Below, in pieces: positions 33,071 to 41,113 of a DNA stretch of 64,000 nt. Under the pieces are notes generated by a model, which was not told the DNA's origin, did not search any database, and saw only the letters and a program-made list of their open reading frames with translations. Position 1 is the stretch's first letter. The number at the start of each line of letters is the position of its first letter. This stretch comes from a bacterium SCSIO 12741. Lineage in GTDB: Bacteria; Bacteroidota; Bacteroidia; Flavobacteriales_G; Salibacteraceae. The position numbers and the translations under genes are program-made. The DNA is taken from the NCBI GenBank assembly GCA_024398055.1, contig CP073749.1, positions 744,001-808,000 of the forward strand, read 5' to 3'.

Positions 33071-33172
33071 ATGGGTCAGGGTTTCTACGAAGAAAGATTA
33101 AAAAAGTTCATTCCTAAACTATCTTTAGAACAAGATATCCTCAATGAATATTGGAAAACCTTCAGAAAATGA
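33071..33172 (+). CDS. Possible 33-aa peptide or gene remnant
   Basis: Short frame reading MGQGFYEERLKKFIPKLS then LEQDILNEYWKTFRK, with a protein-like amphipathic helix. It lies in a 150-bp gap with no clear promoter. It may be the tail of a decayed gene. Low confidence. Confidence 0.2.
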   Translation: MGQGFYEERLKKFIPKLSLEQDILNEYWKTFRK

Positions 33173-33209
33173 GCCAAGTACAGCCTAATAAAGCACCCCA
33201 AATCCGGCT

Positions 33210-33725
33210 TTAATTGGCCTCTTGACCTTCCCAAATTTCGAGCTTATTGATCCATTTTCCGACCATCCAAAGAGGGATTATTCCGAACAATCCGAAAGAA
33301 CAATCCACCAATTTCCAGAAAAAGGGGATTCCCCGCATCCCGCCTAAGAAAAAGGCCGTTGGCACAATGAGTACACAGGCAATCATACCGAATTGAATCA
33401 ACCACTTGTTGCGCACCGGATCCTTGATGAGGCCATAAAATGCAATGGCAATAACAATATGCCCAAAGGCCAACCAATCAAAACCATAGAATAGAAACTG
33501 GTAGTGCTCATCAGCATGGTTGATGCCCTCAGATACTTCAGCTAAAAACTCGTGCAAAGGCATCCAAAAGGAAGCCGAAAAAGTAGTGGGGTTAAAAATG
33601 CTGAGTAGCAGGTCCATTTCCCATTTTACAGGAATGGCAGTTACCCCACTTAGTACTAGAAAAAAGATAAATATCCAGGTCCAGATTCGGATCCGTTTCT
33701 TCAGAGCGGTGGTTTTGTCAGTCAT
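33210..33725 (-). CDS. Four-helix membrane protein of unknown function
   Basis: 171-residue inner-membrane protein with four hydrophobic segments (~15-33, ~83-103, ~113-131, ~140-160). The loop between helices 1 and 2 carries conserved-looking HEFLAEVSEGINHADEHYQFL and acidic/His residues. No family recognised beyond a widespread Bacteroidota hypothetical type. Single gene. Confidence 0.6.
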   Translation of the reverse strand: MTDKTTALKKRIRIWTWIFIFFLVLSGVTAIPVKWEMDLLLSIFNPTTFSASFWMPLHEFLAEVSEGINHADEHYQFLFYGFDWLAFGHIVIAIAFYGLIKDPVRNKWLIQFGMIACVLIVPTAFFLGGMRGIPFFWKLVDCSFGLFGIIPLWMVGKWINKLEIWEGQEAN

Positions 33726-33872
33726 ATTTAGAAGTATTGCTTAGGGATTGGAAAGTTCAATAAAATTTGCTGATTGATTAACTCTCGATGCAAGAATATC
33801 AATGCCCTATTTAAGGAAGCCTCGAATCACCAGTAATTCTCTATCATTGTTGGCGAAGGAAATAGCCAAACC

Positions 33873-34340
33873 ATGAATGAATCCAGAACCTATCAAATTG
33901 AAAGGCTTGCCGGAGAGGGCAGCACCAAAAAGTTGTTAGAAGTTCTTAGTGAAACTTATACTCAGGAAGAAATGGATATGGCCCTTTGCAACGCCTTGGC
34001 CTATTCCCGGATTGAAACGTGCGAACAACTAATTTCAATGGGAGCTGATATAAGCTGGGGAAATCACAACGGAGTTTATTATGCAGTGCACAACGATGAG
34101 ATTGACGGCTTAATGTATTCCATTTCCAAAGGAGTTGACCTGAACACCGAAAACGGAATGATCTTGAATACTGCTGTTATGACGGCAACGAATACCAAAA
34201 ACAACTCGATGGTTAAGTGGATTTTGGAAAGTGGAGGAGATCCGAAATTGTTATCCCAAGACTCCCTAAACACGGTAGAGAAATTTGGTAATGAAGAATT
34301 AAAAACCATCATACGGCGATTCCTCGATCATCAAGGCTAA
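33873..34340 (+). CDS. Ankyrin-repeat-like small protein
   Basis: 155-residue soluble protein built of helix pairs with ankyrin-like turns: CEQLISMGADISWGNHNGVYYAVHN, DGLMYSISKGVDLNTENGMILNTAV, MVKWILESGGDPKLLS. About three to four repeats. Ankyrin folds mediate protein contacts. The next gene begins 5 bp after the stop, so the two are probably one transcript; they may act together, but neither partner nor process is known. Confidence 0.65.
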   Translation: MNESRTYQIERLAGEGSTKKLLEVLSETYTQEEMDMALCNALAYSRIETCEQLISMGADISWGNHNGVYYAVHNDEIDGLMYSISKGVDLNTENGMILNTAVMTATNTKNNSMVKWILESGGDPKLLSQDSLNTVEKFGNEELKTIIRRFLDHQG

Positions 34341-34345
34341 AACGA

Positions 34346-34768
34346 ATGGGAATAACCATCCACAAAATACTCGATCAAAAAGACCAGTTTGCCTATGCTG
34401 AATTGACGCACGGAACCGAGCGATTTAAGGCTCATGTGTGGAATGAAAAAGAGGATCTCGAAAAACAGATTGGAATAGAAAACCTCCTGGTTGAATTAAA
34501 CTACGATCGACTGCTAAGCCTAAAGCTTATTGAAGGTTTTCAGGACAAAGACTCCTACATCCGAAGAATCGACCAGCACTATCAAATAAGGGGACGGGTA
34601 ATTCAGATTATGAAAACAGAAACGGACACCTTGATCGATATCTACCTACAGACCGGACCAGACTTTATCTCTATACTCCAATCGCAAATTGGGAACCTAA
34701 ACTTGGACAAAGAGCAAGGAGTAGAACTGGAAATCACGGAGTTAAAATTCTTTCCAAGTCATTACTAA
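34346..34768 (+). CDS. Hypothetical protein coupled to the ankyrin-like gene
   Basis: 140-residue acidic soluble protein (GITIHKILDQKDQFAYAEL, GRVIQIMKTETDTLIDIYLQ) with mostly beta-strand character, reminiscent of an OB-fold-like or anticodon-binding strand pattern. No recognised family, no signal peptide. Follows the ankyrin-like gene by 5 bp. Confidence 0.55.
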   Translation: MGITIHKILDQKDQFAYAELTHGTERFKAHVWNEKEDLEKQIGIENLLVELNYDRLLSLKLIEGFQDKDSYIRRIDQHYQIRGRVIQIMKTETDTLIDIYLQTGPDFISILQSQIGNLNLDKEQGVELEITELKFFPSHY

Positions 34769-34823
34769 ATCAAGGTTAGCCCAAATTTTTTTCAAGTTTA
34801 CTTCTTACAATTCGGCATTTTGA

Positions 34824-35357
34824 ATGATTTTCGTAACTGATCAACGAAGTTTTTCAGAACCATTCATGACCGAGGAACAGCACCTATTGTGGACCAGAAT
34901 TCAGGATTTCGAAATCGATGATATCGAATCGGATTTCACCTTTACGGATCGATTAGCCCGGGAAAACGATTGGAGTATGGAATACTCGGTTCGCACCATT
35001 CACGAATACAAGAAATTCCTCTTCCTGATTTGTATTGCCAAGCACCCACTCACTCCTTCTGATCAAGTGGATCAGGTTTGGCACCTGCATTTGTTATACA
35101 CCCATTCCTACTGGATTGATTTGTGTAAAAACACCTTGAACCGGGATATTCATCACGGCCCCACCAAAGGCGGTCAGCAAGAAAAAGACAAGTTCAAAGA
35201 TTGGTATGGGGAAACCAAACGCTTTTACCAGCAAGTGTTCGAAGAACCTTACCCAGAAGACATTTGGCCACGAAGTGAAGTGCGATTTGGCGAACTTCGT
35301 TTTACCCGGGTAAACCGGCATAGAAATTGGGTGATTCCCAAACCAAAATTCAAATAA
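34824..35357 (+). CDS. GRDP-like (glycine-rich-domain-protein-like) protein
   Basis: 177-residue protein with the signature of the GRDP-like/DUF1399 group: YKKFLFLICIAKHP, PSDQVDQVWHLHLLYT, a conserved Cys (IDLCKNTL) and a His-His-Gly-Pro motif. The His-rich stretch could bind a metal. The start at ATG 34824 is open to revision, ATG 34866 also fitting. The next gene starts 3 bp after the stop, a clear translational pair whose product carries a Cys-Gly tail. In some bacteria GRDP-like genes lie beside TIGR04222-type Gly/Cys-tailed proteins, which supports the pairing (recollection, not checked). Biochemical role unknown. Confidence 0.65.
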   Translation: MIFVTDQRSFSEPFMTEEQHLLWTRIQDFEIDDIESDFTFTDRLARENDWSMEYSVRTIHEYKKFLFLICIAKHPLTPSDQVDQVWHLHLLYTHSYWIDLCKNTLNRDIHHGPTKGGQQEKDKFKDWYGETKRFYQQVFEEPYPEDIWPRSEVRFGELRFTRVNRHRNWVIPKPKFK

Positions 35358-35360
35358 CCA

Positions 35361-36161
35361 ATGGAGATACTCTCAAAACTAACCCCTGCCGAGACTCACT
35401 TGATTCTTAACACCAAGGATACCAAGCTGAAGCACCTCATGAAATACACCTTCATGGATTTATTGCTCAAAAAGGTTTTGCAAACCAAAATGGAAAGAAG
35501 ACAGAGCAGCCACCCACGCTCCAAGGTCAGAATCCACGACTACGTGATTAGAGGGGTCAATTTTGAGAATTATGAGGCTCAACCTCATGAAATGATCTTT
35601 CTGAGCCCTTATGCTAAAAGCAAAACCTTGAAAATTTTGATTCGCAACCTCATTACCATGGGGGTCCAGAATTCGGAAGGAGGCCAAAGGTATATCCAAA
35701 ACTATGTCCTTAAATCATCCAACCTTGATAGGTACTTTAAAAGAGGCTTCTTCCACAAGATGTTTGCCTCGATCAAGCTTTCTGAGGAAGGACAAAAGGT
35801 ACAGGCCGAAATCAAGTCCACCCTCGCCCGATTAGAGAAAGAGCTCCCTGAAGCCATTCGTGATGATGAGAAAAAGGCCATGGAGATTATTACGGCTATT
35901 CATGGTCATGTTTTCCTTCTTGAAAATGTAGATATAGACCTACTGAAAGAAATCGACGAACATTTTATTGCCGAATTCGGTCGAAGAAAGCACGCCTATG
36001 TTAATGATTGTGCTGGCTGGTTGGCCTTTAGTGCTCACGACAGTACATTTGATGAAGCTTATAACTCAGCTGCCTTTTATGACGGCGGAGCCAGTGTAGG
36101 AGGCGGTTGCAGTGCCTGTTCCGGATGTGGAGGTTGTGGCGGCTGCGGAGGATGCGGCTAA
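35361..36161 (+). CDS. Protein with C-terminal Cys-Gly tail, paired with the GRDP-like gene
   Basis: 266-residue protein, mostly helical and charged (LARLEKELPEAIRDDEKKAMEI, EHFIAEFGRRKHAYVNDCAGWL), with no signal peptide or membrane helix. It ends in GGGCSACSGCGGCGGCGGCG, six Cys spaced by two or three residues. Such a tail is a hallmark of TIGR04222-type membrane proteins, but those carry a membrane segment; here none is seen, so this is a related or different soluble form. The tail could bind metal, be a disulfide or thioether substrate, or anchor the protein. It follows the GRDP-like gene by 3 bp. Confidence 0.6.
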   Translation: MEILSKLTPAETHLILNTKDTKLKHLMKYTFMDLLLKKVLQTKMERRQSSHPRSKVRIHDYVIRGVNFENYEAQPHEMIFLSPYAKSKTLKILIRNLITMGVQNSEGGQRYIQNYVLKSSNLDRYFKRGFFHKMFASIKLSEEGQKVQAEIKSTLARLEKELPEAIRDDEKKAMEIITAIHGHVFLLENVDIDLLKEIDEHFIAEFGRRKHAYVNDCAGWLAFSAHDSTFDEAYNSAAFYDGGASVGGGCSACSGCGGCGGCGGCG

Positions 36162-36176
36162 AAAGAGACAAACGAA

Positions 36177-36206
36177 AGGGAGCCTTCAAAAAATAGAAGA
36201 CTCCCT
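36177..36206. terminator. Hairpin between convergent genes
   Basis: AGGGAG pairs with CTCCCT and CTTC with GAAG, one mismatch between, loop ~8 nt; lies 15 bp after the Cys-Gly gene stop. T-rich on the minus strand only. Confidence 0.4.
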
Positions 36207-36304
36207 CAAACCCTACAAGTTCCCGACGAATATCTTTTTGACCAACGGGATCTCAATACCAGAATCATCCATACCATTGAGCTAAACAGGACATGCAACA
36301 AAGG

Positions 36305-36343
36305 TCTGATCTCAACAGATCAGATCACGGTATCAAATGATAC
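36305..36343. repeat. Two adjacent perfect inverted repeats after the crp gene
   Basis: TCTGATC-TCAACA-GATCAGA at 36305-36324 and GTATCA-AA-TGATAC at 36330-36343, starting 15 bp beyond the stop of the minus-strand Crp/Fnr gene. The first is followed on the minus strand by CCTTTTG and could be a weak terminator. Confidence 0.5.
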
Positions 36344-36357
36344 AGAGATGAAAAAAG

Positions 36358-36987
36358 TTACAGAAGCTCGATGGCTGCCCGGTGCAATTTTACCCGGCCA
36401 TTCATTTCAAACTGTTTCAGGATACGCGAAACAACCACCCGGGTGGTTCCGATTTCATTGGCCAACTGCTGGTGTGAAATGGGAATCATAGACTCCCCTT
36501 TTTCCTCTTGCTGAGTTCTTAAGTAGTTCATTACCCGTTTGTCGACATGGCTAAAGGCAACGCTTTCAAAAGCGTCCAGCAATTCGTCGTAACGGTTACG
36601 AAAGGTTTGAATCACAAACTTGTTCCAGGAGGGATATTTGCGCTGCCATTCGGTTATAAAATTGGTCGGAATAGCAAGAATTTCAACCTTTGAAGAAGCT
36701 ACGGCTTGAGAAGGACTCTCGTGATTAAAAAAACAAGCTGATAGCGACATCATACAGGTTTCCCCGGGACGCACATAATAGAGCAATATTTCTCGATCCT
36801 CGCGCGACTGAAACACTCGAATTTGTCCGGTCAAAACAATGGGTAGAACCTTTACGTATTGCCCTTCTCGAACAATGGTTTCTCCCTTTTCAAACGACAA
36901 CACTTTTCCTTGTGCAACCACTTCTTCCCGAAGATCGGGCTCTAAAATGAACTGCGCCTTTCGAAATATTTCTTGGGTATCGAGCAT
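36358..36987 (-). CDS. Crp/Fnr-family transcriptional regulator (paralog 1)
   Basis: 209-residue regulator: cyclic-nucleotide-binding-like beta-roll (~20-120: EGQYVKVLPIVLTGQIRVF ... REILLYYVRPGETCMMS), dimer helix, and an HTH_Crp domain ~150-205 (SHQQLANEIGTTRVVVSRILKQFE). The effector pocket lacks clear cAMP residues, but a Cys in ETCMMS is shared with the second Crp/Fnr gene of this window. It would sense redox state or a small ligand (inference). No operon partner. Confidence 0.88.
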   Translation of the reverse strand: MLDTQEIFRKAQFILEPDLREEVVAQGKVLSFEKGETIVREGQYVKVLPIVLTGQIRVFQSREDREILLYYVRPGETCMMSLSACFFNHESPSQAVASSKVEILAIPTNFITEWQRKYPSWNKFVIQTFRNRYDELLDAFESVAFSHVDKRVMNYLRTQQEEKGESMIPISHQQLANEIGTTRVVVSRILKQFEMNGRVKLHRAAIELL

Positions 36988-37026
36988 GGTTTCCAGGCTG
37001 AATTTCGATCTGGAAACAAAAATGCG

Positions 37027-37761
37027 CTATTTCGTCGAATCCTTGCTCTTCTTTTTGAAGGGCAGGCTATTGATTAGCAAGACTTGAAGTTGAGTTCTTC
37101 CCCGATCCTGAATCACATTTTGGTACATCACTCCAGCCTCCAACTTGAGGTTGGGAGTCAATTGATATCCAGCAGCCGTATAGGTCCGCATCCGATCCAT
37201 TTCAAAAGATGGAGAGGTCACAAAAATTTCATTGTAAGCCGAAAAATAGAGGCATCCTTTTTCAAGTTTAGGCTTGGTGATAGCCGCTCTGAACTGAAGG
37301 AAGTAACGCAACCGATATTTCAAGGTACTCTGGGCATTGATAAATCGCTGCTCAAAGCGAAACCGGTGATTCAGGTAGAAGCGTCCAAACTTTTGCTTGG
37401 TAAAAAACTGCTGGTAGATTCGGTGTTCATCATCCTTGGATTTCTGATCCTTTATTTCTCGCATAGGATCGGTGTAATTTTCCGAGTGAATATATCCGTA
37501 TCCCAAAGAAAGGGCGTTGTTGTTTTCGGAAAGATCGTAGCTAATAGCCGTTCTCAGCAGGAGCTGTTCAATGTCGCCCATCATTTGATAATCCCGGTAC
37601 TGTACTTCATTCCACCAATGCCATCTTCCCTGGATGCGCTGATCTCCCATGTACATGTACCAAGCTCCCAGATCGGATTTCTGAGACCATCCTTGTATTC
37701 CAAACGCAATTAGAGCCAGGGTAATGATGCCCTTATGCCAGTTTTTAATCCCCATTTTCAA
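37027..37761 (-). CDS. DUF2490 family protein (outer-membrane barrel-like)
   Basis: 244-residue exported protein (signal ~1-26, ending GWSQ). The mature part has the pattern of DUF2490 beta-barrels: GRWHWWNEVQYRDY, LLRTAISYDL, ALSLGYGYIHSENY, FYLNHRFRFEQRF, LEAGVMYQNVIQDRGR. Function unknown; such proteins are often beside TonB receptors, as here, where the receptor gene ends 44 bp upstream. A TATTTTTG on the minus strand (37782-37775) inside that gap could give it its own promoter. Confidence 0.75.
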   Translation of the reverse strand: MKMGIKNWHKGIITLALIAFGIQGWSQKSDLGAWYMYMGDQRIQGRWHWWNEVQYRDYQMMGDIEQLLLRTAISYDLSENNNALSLGYGYIHSENYTDPMREIKDQKSKDDEHRIYQQFFTKQKFGRFYLNHRFRFEQRFINAQSTLKYRLRYFLQFRAAITKPKLEKGCLYFSAYNEIFVTSPSFEMDRMRTYTAAGYQLTPNLKLEAGVMYQNVIQDRGRTQLQVLLINSLPFKKKSKDSTK

Positions 37762-37774
37762 GTCTGTTTGACCG

Positions 37775-37782
37775 CAAAAATA
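37775..37782 (-). promoter_or_regulatory. -7 promoter element before the DUF2490 gene
   Basis: TATTTTTG on the minus strand in the 44-bp gap after the TonB receptor gene, 14 bp before the ATG; -33 box not evident. Confidence 0.3.
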
Positions 37783-37805
37783 GGTACGAAAAATCCAAAT
37801 TGCTG

Positions 37806-40238
37806 TTAAAACTCGAGAATCACACCGATGGTGGGCAATACAGTTCCGGTGGTGTTAGGAACTTGCTCCATATCATAGACCTGTTGCTCGTAAGGGTCAT
37901 CAGGATTGAGTACAATGAAGTTTCCGTTATCATCCTGCCTTGGATAAAGGAAGTCCTGATCTTCGGCTTGGAAGTTGAGAATATTTTGAATGTCCAGGTA
38001 AAGGTTTAAGGACCATTTTTTGAAGTTGAAGGTCTTGTCTACCCGAATGTCCAATTGATTGAACGAAGCCAAACGCTGCGAGTTGATTTGCTGGTAATCC
38101 AATACACCGGATGGATTGATATCGTAGTTTACCCGTAGAGAGGATTCGGGAAACTTGTAAGGCGTATAAGGTCGTCCGTGAACGTATCTCCAACGGGCAC
38201 CAGCTTCCCATTTCTTTTTGAACTTCTTTCCGGCTGTCAAGCTCACCAAATGCTCCGAGTCCCACGAAGATGGAGCGTAAGCTCCTCCGGCATTGGTAAA
38301 CTCGCTTCTCACCCAGGTGTAGGAAAGAATACCGTAAAATCCTTTATACAACTTCTGCTGGGCCAATACTTCAATTCCGTATGCCCGGCCTTCTGAGGTA
38401 GAAATCACCCGTTCGTTACCCACTACGCCAAAGTCAGCTCCGATATTGGCCAGGCTAATTCCTTTGTTCACGGAAAGCGGATATTGGTTGTATTTTTTGT
38501 AAAAACCTTCTACCGTGATTTTGGCCGTTTTGCGAGGCCTCCACTCTACTCCACCATTCAAATGATCGGCATAGATGTATTTTAATCCGGTGGACTGATT
38601 GATGAATTCGTTGCCCTGGCGATAACCCAATATGGTATAGGCTGGAAGCTGGTAGAATCGTCCTGCTGCCAAGTTGATGGACCAGTTCGTTGTCAAATCA
38701 AAAGAAGCACTGGCTCGTGGAGAAAACTGTTCCAATGGATTTTCCATGGCACTGCTGTAGTCGTTTCCATCCACTCTAATTCCAGCTGAAATACGCAATC
38801 TACTTTCCAATAATCGCTTACTTACCTGAACGAAGGCACCATATTTATTCATTTCCAAATTCGACTGAAAATCTACCGTATCTACCCGTGAAGGGCCTAA
38901 CCCACTTCCAGGAATCACCACCCGGTTGTAGGTGCTGTTGTTGTACTTAGCGTATTCATAGTTTACGCCATAGGACAATTTCCAGCCATTGAGTCGAGTA
39001 GTATTTTCAAAGCGGAATTTGTTTTCGATTTCCTGCGAACGGTAATTAAGGATTAGGTTGTCTTCACTACTGTCGTCGTTGTCCTGGTATTTGGTCGATT
39101 CATTGTTGAGCATATTCCGACTCACTACGATCGTTTGAAAACTGTTTGCACCAAAATGCTTGTACACCGCTCCTATAGCGTAATTCCATTGCTCATTAAC
39201 TGGAATATTGGCCAGAATATATTGTTGCTGGCGGGTTTCGTTTGCATCGGTGTTTAGTTTGAACTTATCCAGAGCTCCTATGCTCACCAGGGAGATTTCA
39301 TTCTTCTGGTTGATTTTGTATTTCAGCTTGGTTTGGTAATCGTAATAGGTAGGTAGAAAAGGTAAATCCAGGGCACTAAATAGAAACTGAAGGTAGGATT
39401 GCCTGACCGAAAACACGAAGGTCATTTTCTTGCTTAGGGGGCCGTCGAGCGTAAGACCCAAATCCGAAGAACCCAGGGTAACCTTACCCCGAAGTTTATC
39501 CGCATTACCGTCCAATTGCTTGAAGGTTAGTAAAGAACTCATCATGTTGCCCCGACTTGCCGGAAAAGCTCCCGACTGAAAATCCACTTCTCGAATCAGG
39601 TTTACGTTGATAATACCTACCGGTCCGCCCGAAGCACCTTGCGTTTGAAAGTGATTGATGTTTGGCACTTCAATTTCATCCAGGTAAAACCGGTTCTCAT
39701 TGGGAGCACCACCCCGAATAATAATATCGTTTCGAAAAGCGGGCGTTGAGGCCACACCCGGAAAAGACTGAATCACCTTGGATACATCCCGGTTCGCCCC
39801 TGCGGCCCGTTCAATCTCCGTTACCCCAATCGTCTGCATCGAAAGTGGGCTTTCTTCCGTTCGATTAAAGGGGTTCGCTTCTACCACCACTTCCTTCATC
39901 TGCTGGGCGGTCTTTTCCATCTTGATGTCAAAATTGACCGTTCGACCTGAAAAGATCTGGATATCCGGACTAATGACAGAACGGTATCCCAACACCGATA
40001 CTTTTAATCGAATGAACCCCGGTTGAATGCCTTCAATTAGGTACTCTCCGTTGATGTTGGTCGTCGTTCCCTTGGTAGTACCATCAATGATGATGTTGGC
40101 AAAGGGTAGGGGTTCATTGCTGATATCATCCGTGAGTACACCACGAACACCTCCGGTACCGGCATCACCAGCCTGCAGCACTCCGGAGATTCCCAGAACA
40201 ATAAACATTATCCAACTCAAGCGAGCAAAAAGCATCAT
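37806..40238 (-). CDS. TonB-dependent receptor (CarboxypepD_reg type)
   Basis: 810-residue outer-membrane receptor. Signal (ending GVLQAG), a CarboxypepD_reg-like domain ~27-105 (GGVRGVLTDDISNEPLPFANI), a plug domain ~115-230 (RDVSKVIQSFPGVAS, DIIIRGGAPNENRFYLDEIEVPN) and a 22-strand barrel ending PTIGVILEF, the terminal aromatic typical of barrels. It imports a ligand using TonB energy; no SusD partner is next to it, so it is probably not a polysaccharide system. The start at 40238 (MMLFARLSW) is preferred over the longer frame to 40283. Substrate unknown. Confidence 0.92.
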   Translation of the reverse strand: MMLFARLSWIMFIVLGISGVLQAGDAGTGGVRGVLTDDISNEPLPFANIIIDGTTKGTTTNINGEYLIEGIQPGFIRLKVSVLGYRSVISPDIQIFSGRTVNFDIKMEKTAQQMKEVVVEANPFNRTEESPLSMQTIGVTEIERAAGANRDVSKVIQSFPGVASTPAFRNDIIIRGGAPNENRFYLDEIEVPNINHFQTQGASGGPVGIINVNLIREVDFQSGAFPASRGNMMSSLLTFKQLDGNADKLRGKVTLGSSDLGLTLDGPLSKKMTFVFSVRQSYLQFLFSALDLPFLPTYYDYQTKLKYKINQKNEISLVSIGALDKFKLNTDANETRQQQYILANIPVNEQWNYAIGAVYKHFGANSFQTIVVSRNMLNNESTKYQDNDDSSEDNLILNYRSQEIENKFRFENTTRLNGWKLSYGVNYEYAKYNNSTYNRVVIPGSGLGPSRVDTVDFQSNLEMNKYGAFVQVSKRLLESRLRISAGIRVDGNDYSSAMENPLEQFSPRASASFDLTTNWSINLAAGRFYQLPAYTILGYRQGNEFINQSTGLKYIYADHLNGGVEWRPRKTAKITVEGFYKKYNQYPLSVNKGISLANIGADFGVVGNERVISTSEGRAYGIEVLAQQKLYKGFYGILSYTWVRSEFTNAGGAYAPSSWDSEHLVSLTAGKKFKKKWEAGARWRYVHGRPYTPYKFPESSLRVNYDINPSGVLDYQQINSQRLASFNQLDIRVDKTFNFKKWSLNLYLDIQNILNFQAEDQDFLYPRQDDNGNFIVLNPDDPYEQQVYDMEQVPNTTGTVLPTIGVILEF

Positions 40239-40583
40239 TTTTCGTCTCTTTAGGTTTTCATGGAAAGAACCAACCGATACCAATAAGGTTCAAACAAGCA
40301 TCCACAAAATTCTCAATAGGGAAAGTTAATCAAGTAATCCATGAATGGCCTACCCATCGAACAAAACAAACTTAAATAACTGACTTACAATGAAATTCAA
40401 AAATTATCACTACCTTCAAATCTTGATTAGATGATTTTAAAATCTATCAACAAACCTTAAACAAAATCCACATCATGGCTCAAAGCCACACCCTACATGT
40501 GGGATTGAATTCTCTCCTGGATTCAGCCTGTAAGTCTTGGTTGAGTCCTTCACTTTTATTAATCTTTCTAAACCTTTTCAACT
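40239..40583. other. Intergenic region between divergent TonB receptor and Cys-rich gene
   Basis: A 345-bp AT-rich gap. On the minus strand TAAGTTTG (40374-40367) is a good -7 box for the TonB receptor gene, with a leader of ~125 nt. A 12-bp palindrome GATTTTAAAATC lies at 40433-40444. No box was found for the plus-strand gene and no RNA gene is seen. Confidence 0.35.
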
Positions 40584-40988
40584 ATGAAAAAGCTTGTTAT
40601 GCTGCTTGCCCTGGTGTCCTTTGGGTACACCGCCGTTAGTCAAACCATTGTAAACGTTCGCAACATGAGCAACTGTACCGTTGGGTATGAGCTCGACATC
40701 CTGGATGCCAATTGTAATGTACTTGGAACCTTAACCGGGTCGGTTAATTCTTGTTCCACCAGTTCAGTCAATATTGGTACGCAATCCAAATATCGCCTGA
40801 GAACTACTTTCACAGGACCCTGGAGTAATTACGTGAGTAACTATTCTTCTTGCCCCACCAATGCTTGTGAAACTGTGGGCGGTTCTTGTGCAGCAAGTTC
40901 CGGAGCCAGTTTTAATTACGTGGGTACAAACTGGTATGTGGTTTGGCATCAAGCGGCTTGTGCAACGAGCATCTCGCCTTGCTACTAA
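40584..40988 (+). CDS. Secreted Cys-rich protein, function unknown
   Basis: 134-residue protein: signal ~1-20 (GYTAVSQ), then ~114 residues with eight Cys, suitable for disulfide bonds, few charged residues and many Ser/Thr/Asn. The first half reads like a small beta-domain (TVGYELDILDANCNVLGTLTG). No T9SS tag. A terminator follows. Not recognised; it could be a secreted small adhesin-like or toxin-like protein, but nothing supports a specific role. Confidence 0.6.
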   Translation: MKKLVMLLALVSFGYTAVSQTIVNVRNMSNCTVGYELDILDANCNVLGTLTGSVNSCSTSSVNIGTQSKYRLRTTFTGPWSNYVSNYSSCPTNACETVGGSCAASSGASFNYVGTNWYVVWHQAACATSISPCY

Positions 40989-41024
40989 GATGAACCATCA
41001 TCATTCCAGTGACCTACACTGGGG

Positions 41025-41046
41025 AAGGGGCAATGCCCCTTTTTTT
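41025..41046 (+). terminator. Terminator after the Cys-rich gene
   Basis: Stem AAGGGGC / GCCCCTT with AAT loop and seven T, 37 bp past the stop. It falls inside the longest possible frame of the AraC gene, arguing for a later start there. Confidence 0.85.
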
Positions 41047-41113
41047 ATGCTTTAAAGATTGCTGCCGTCATGCTGAATTTCAATTAACCTTAATTTTACC
41101 CTCCCTTACTGCT

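Noticed and set aside
36252-36330. GTTTAGCTCAATGGTA on the minus strand, like a tRNA D arm
   Set aside because: No anticodon or T arm follows; only short inverted repeats are present.
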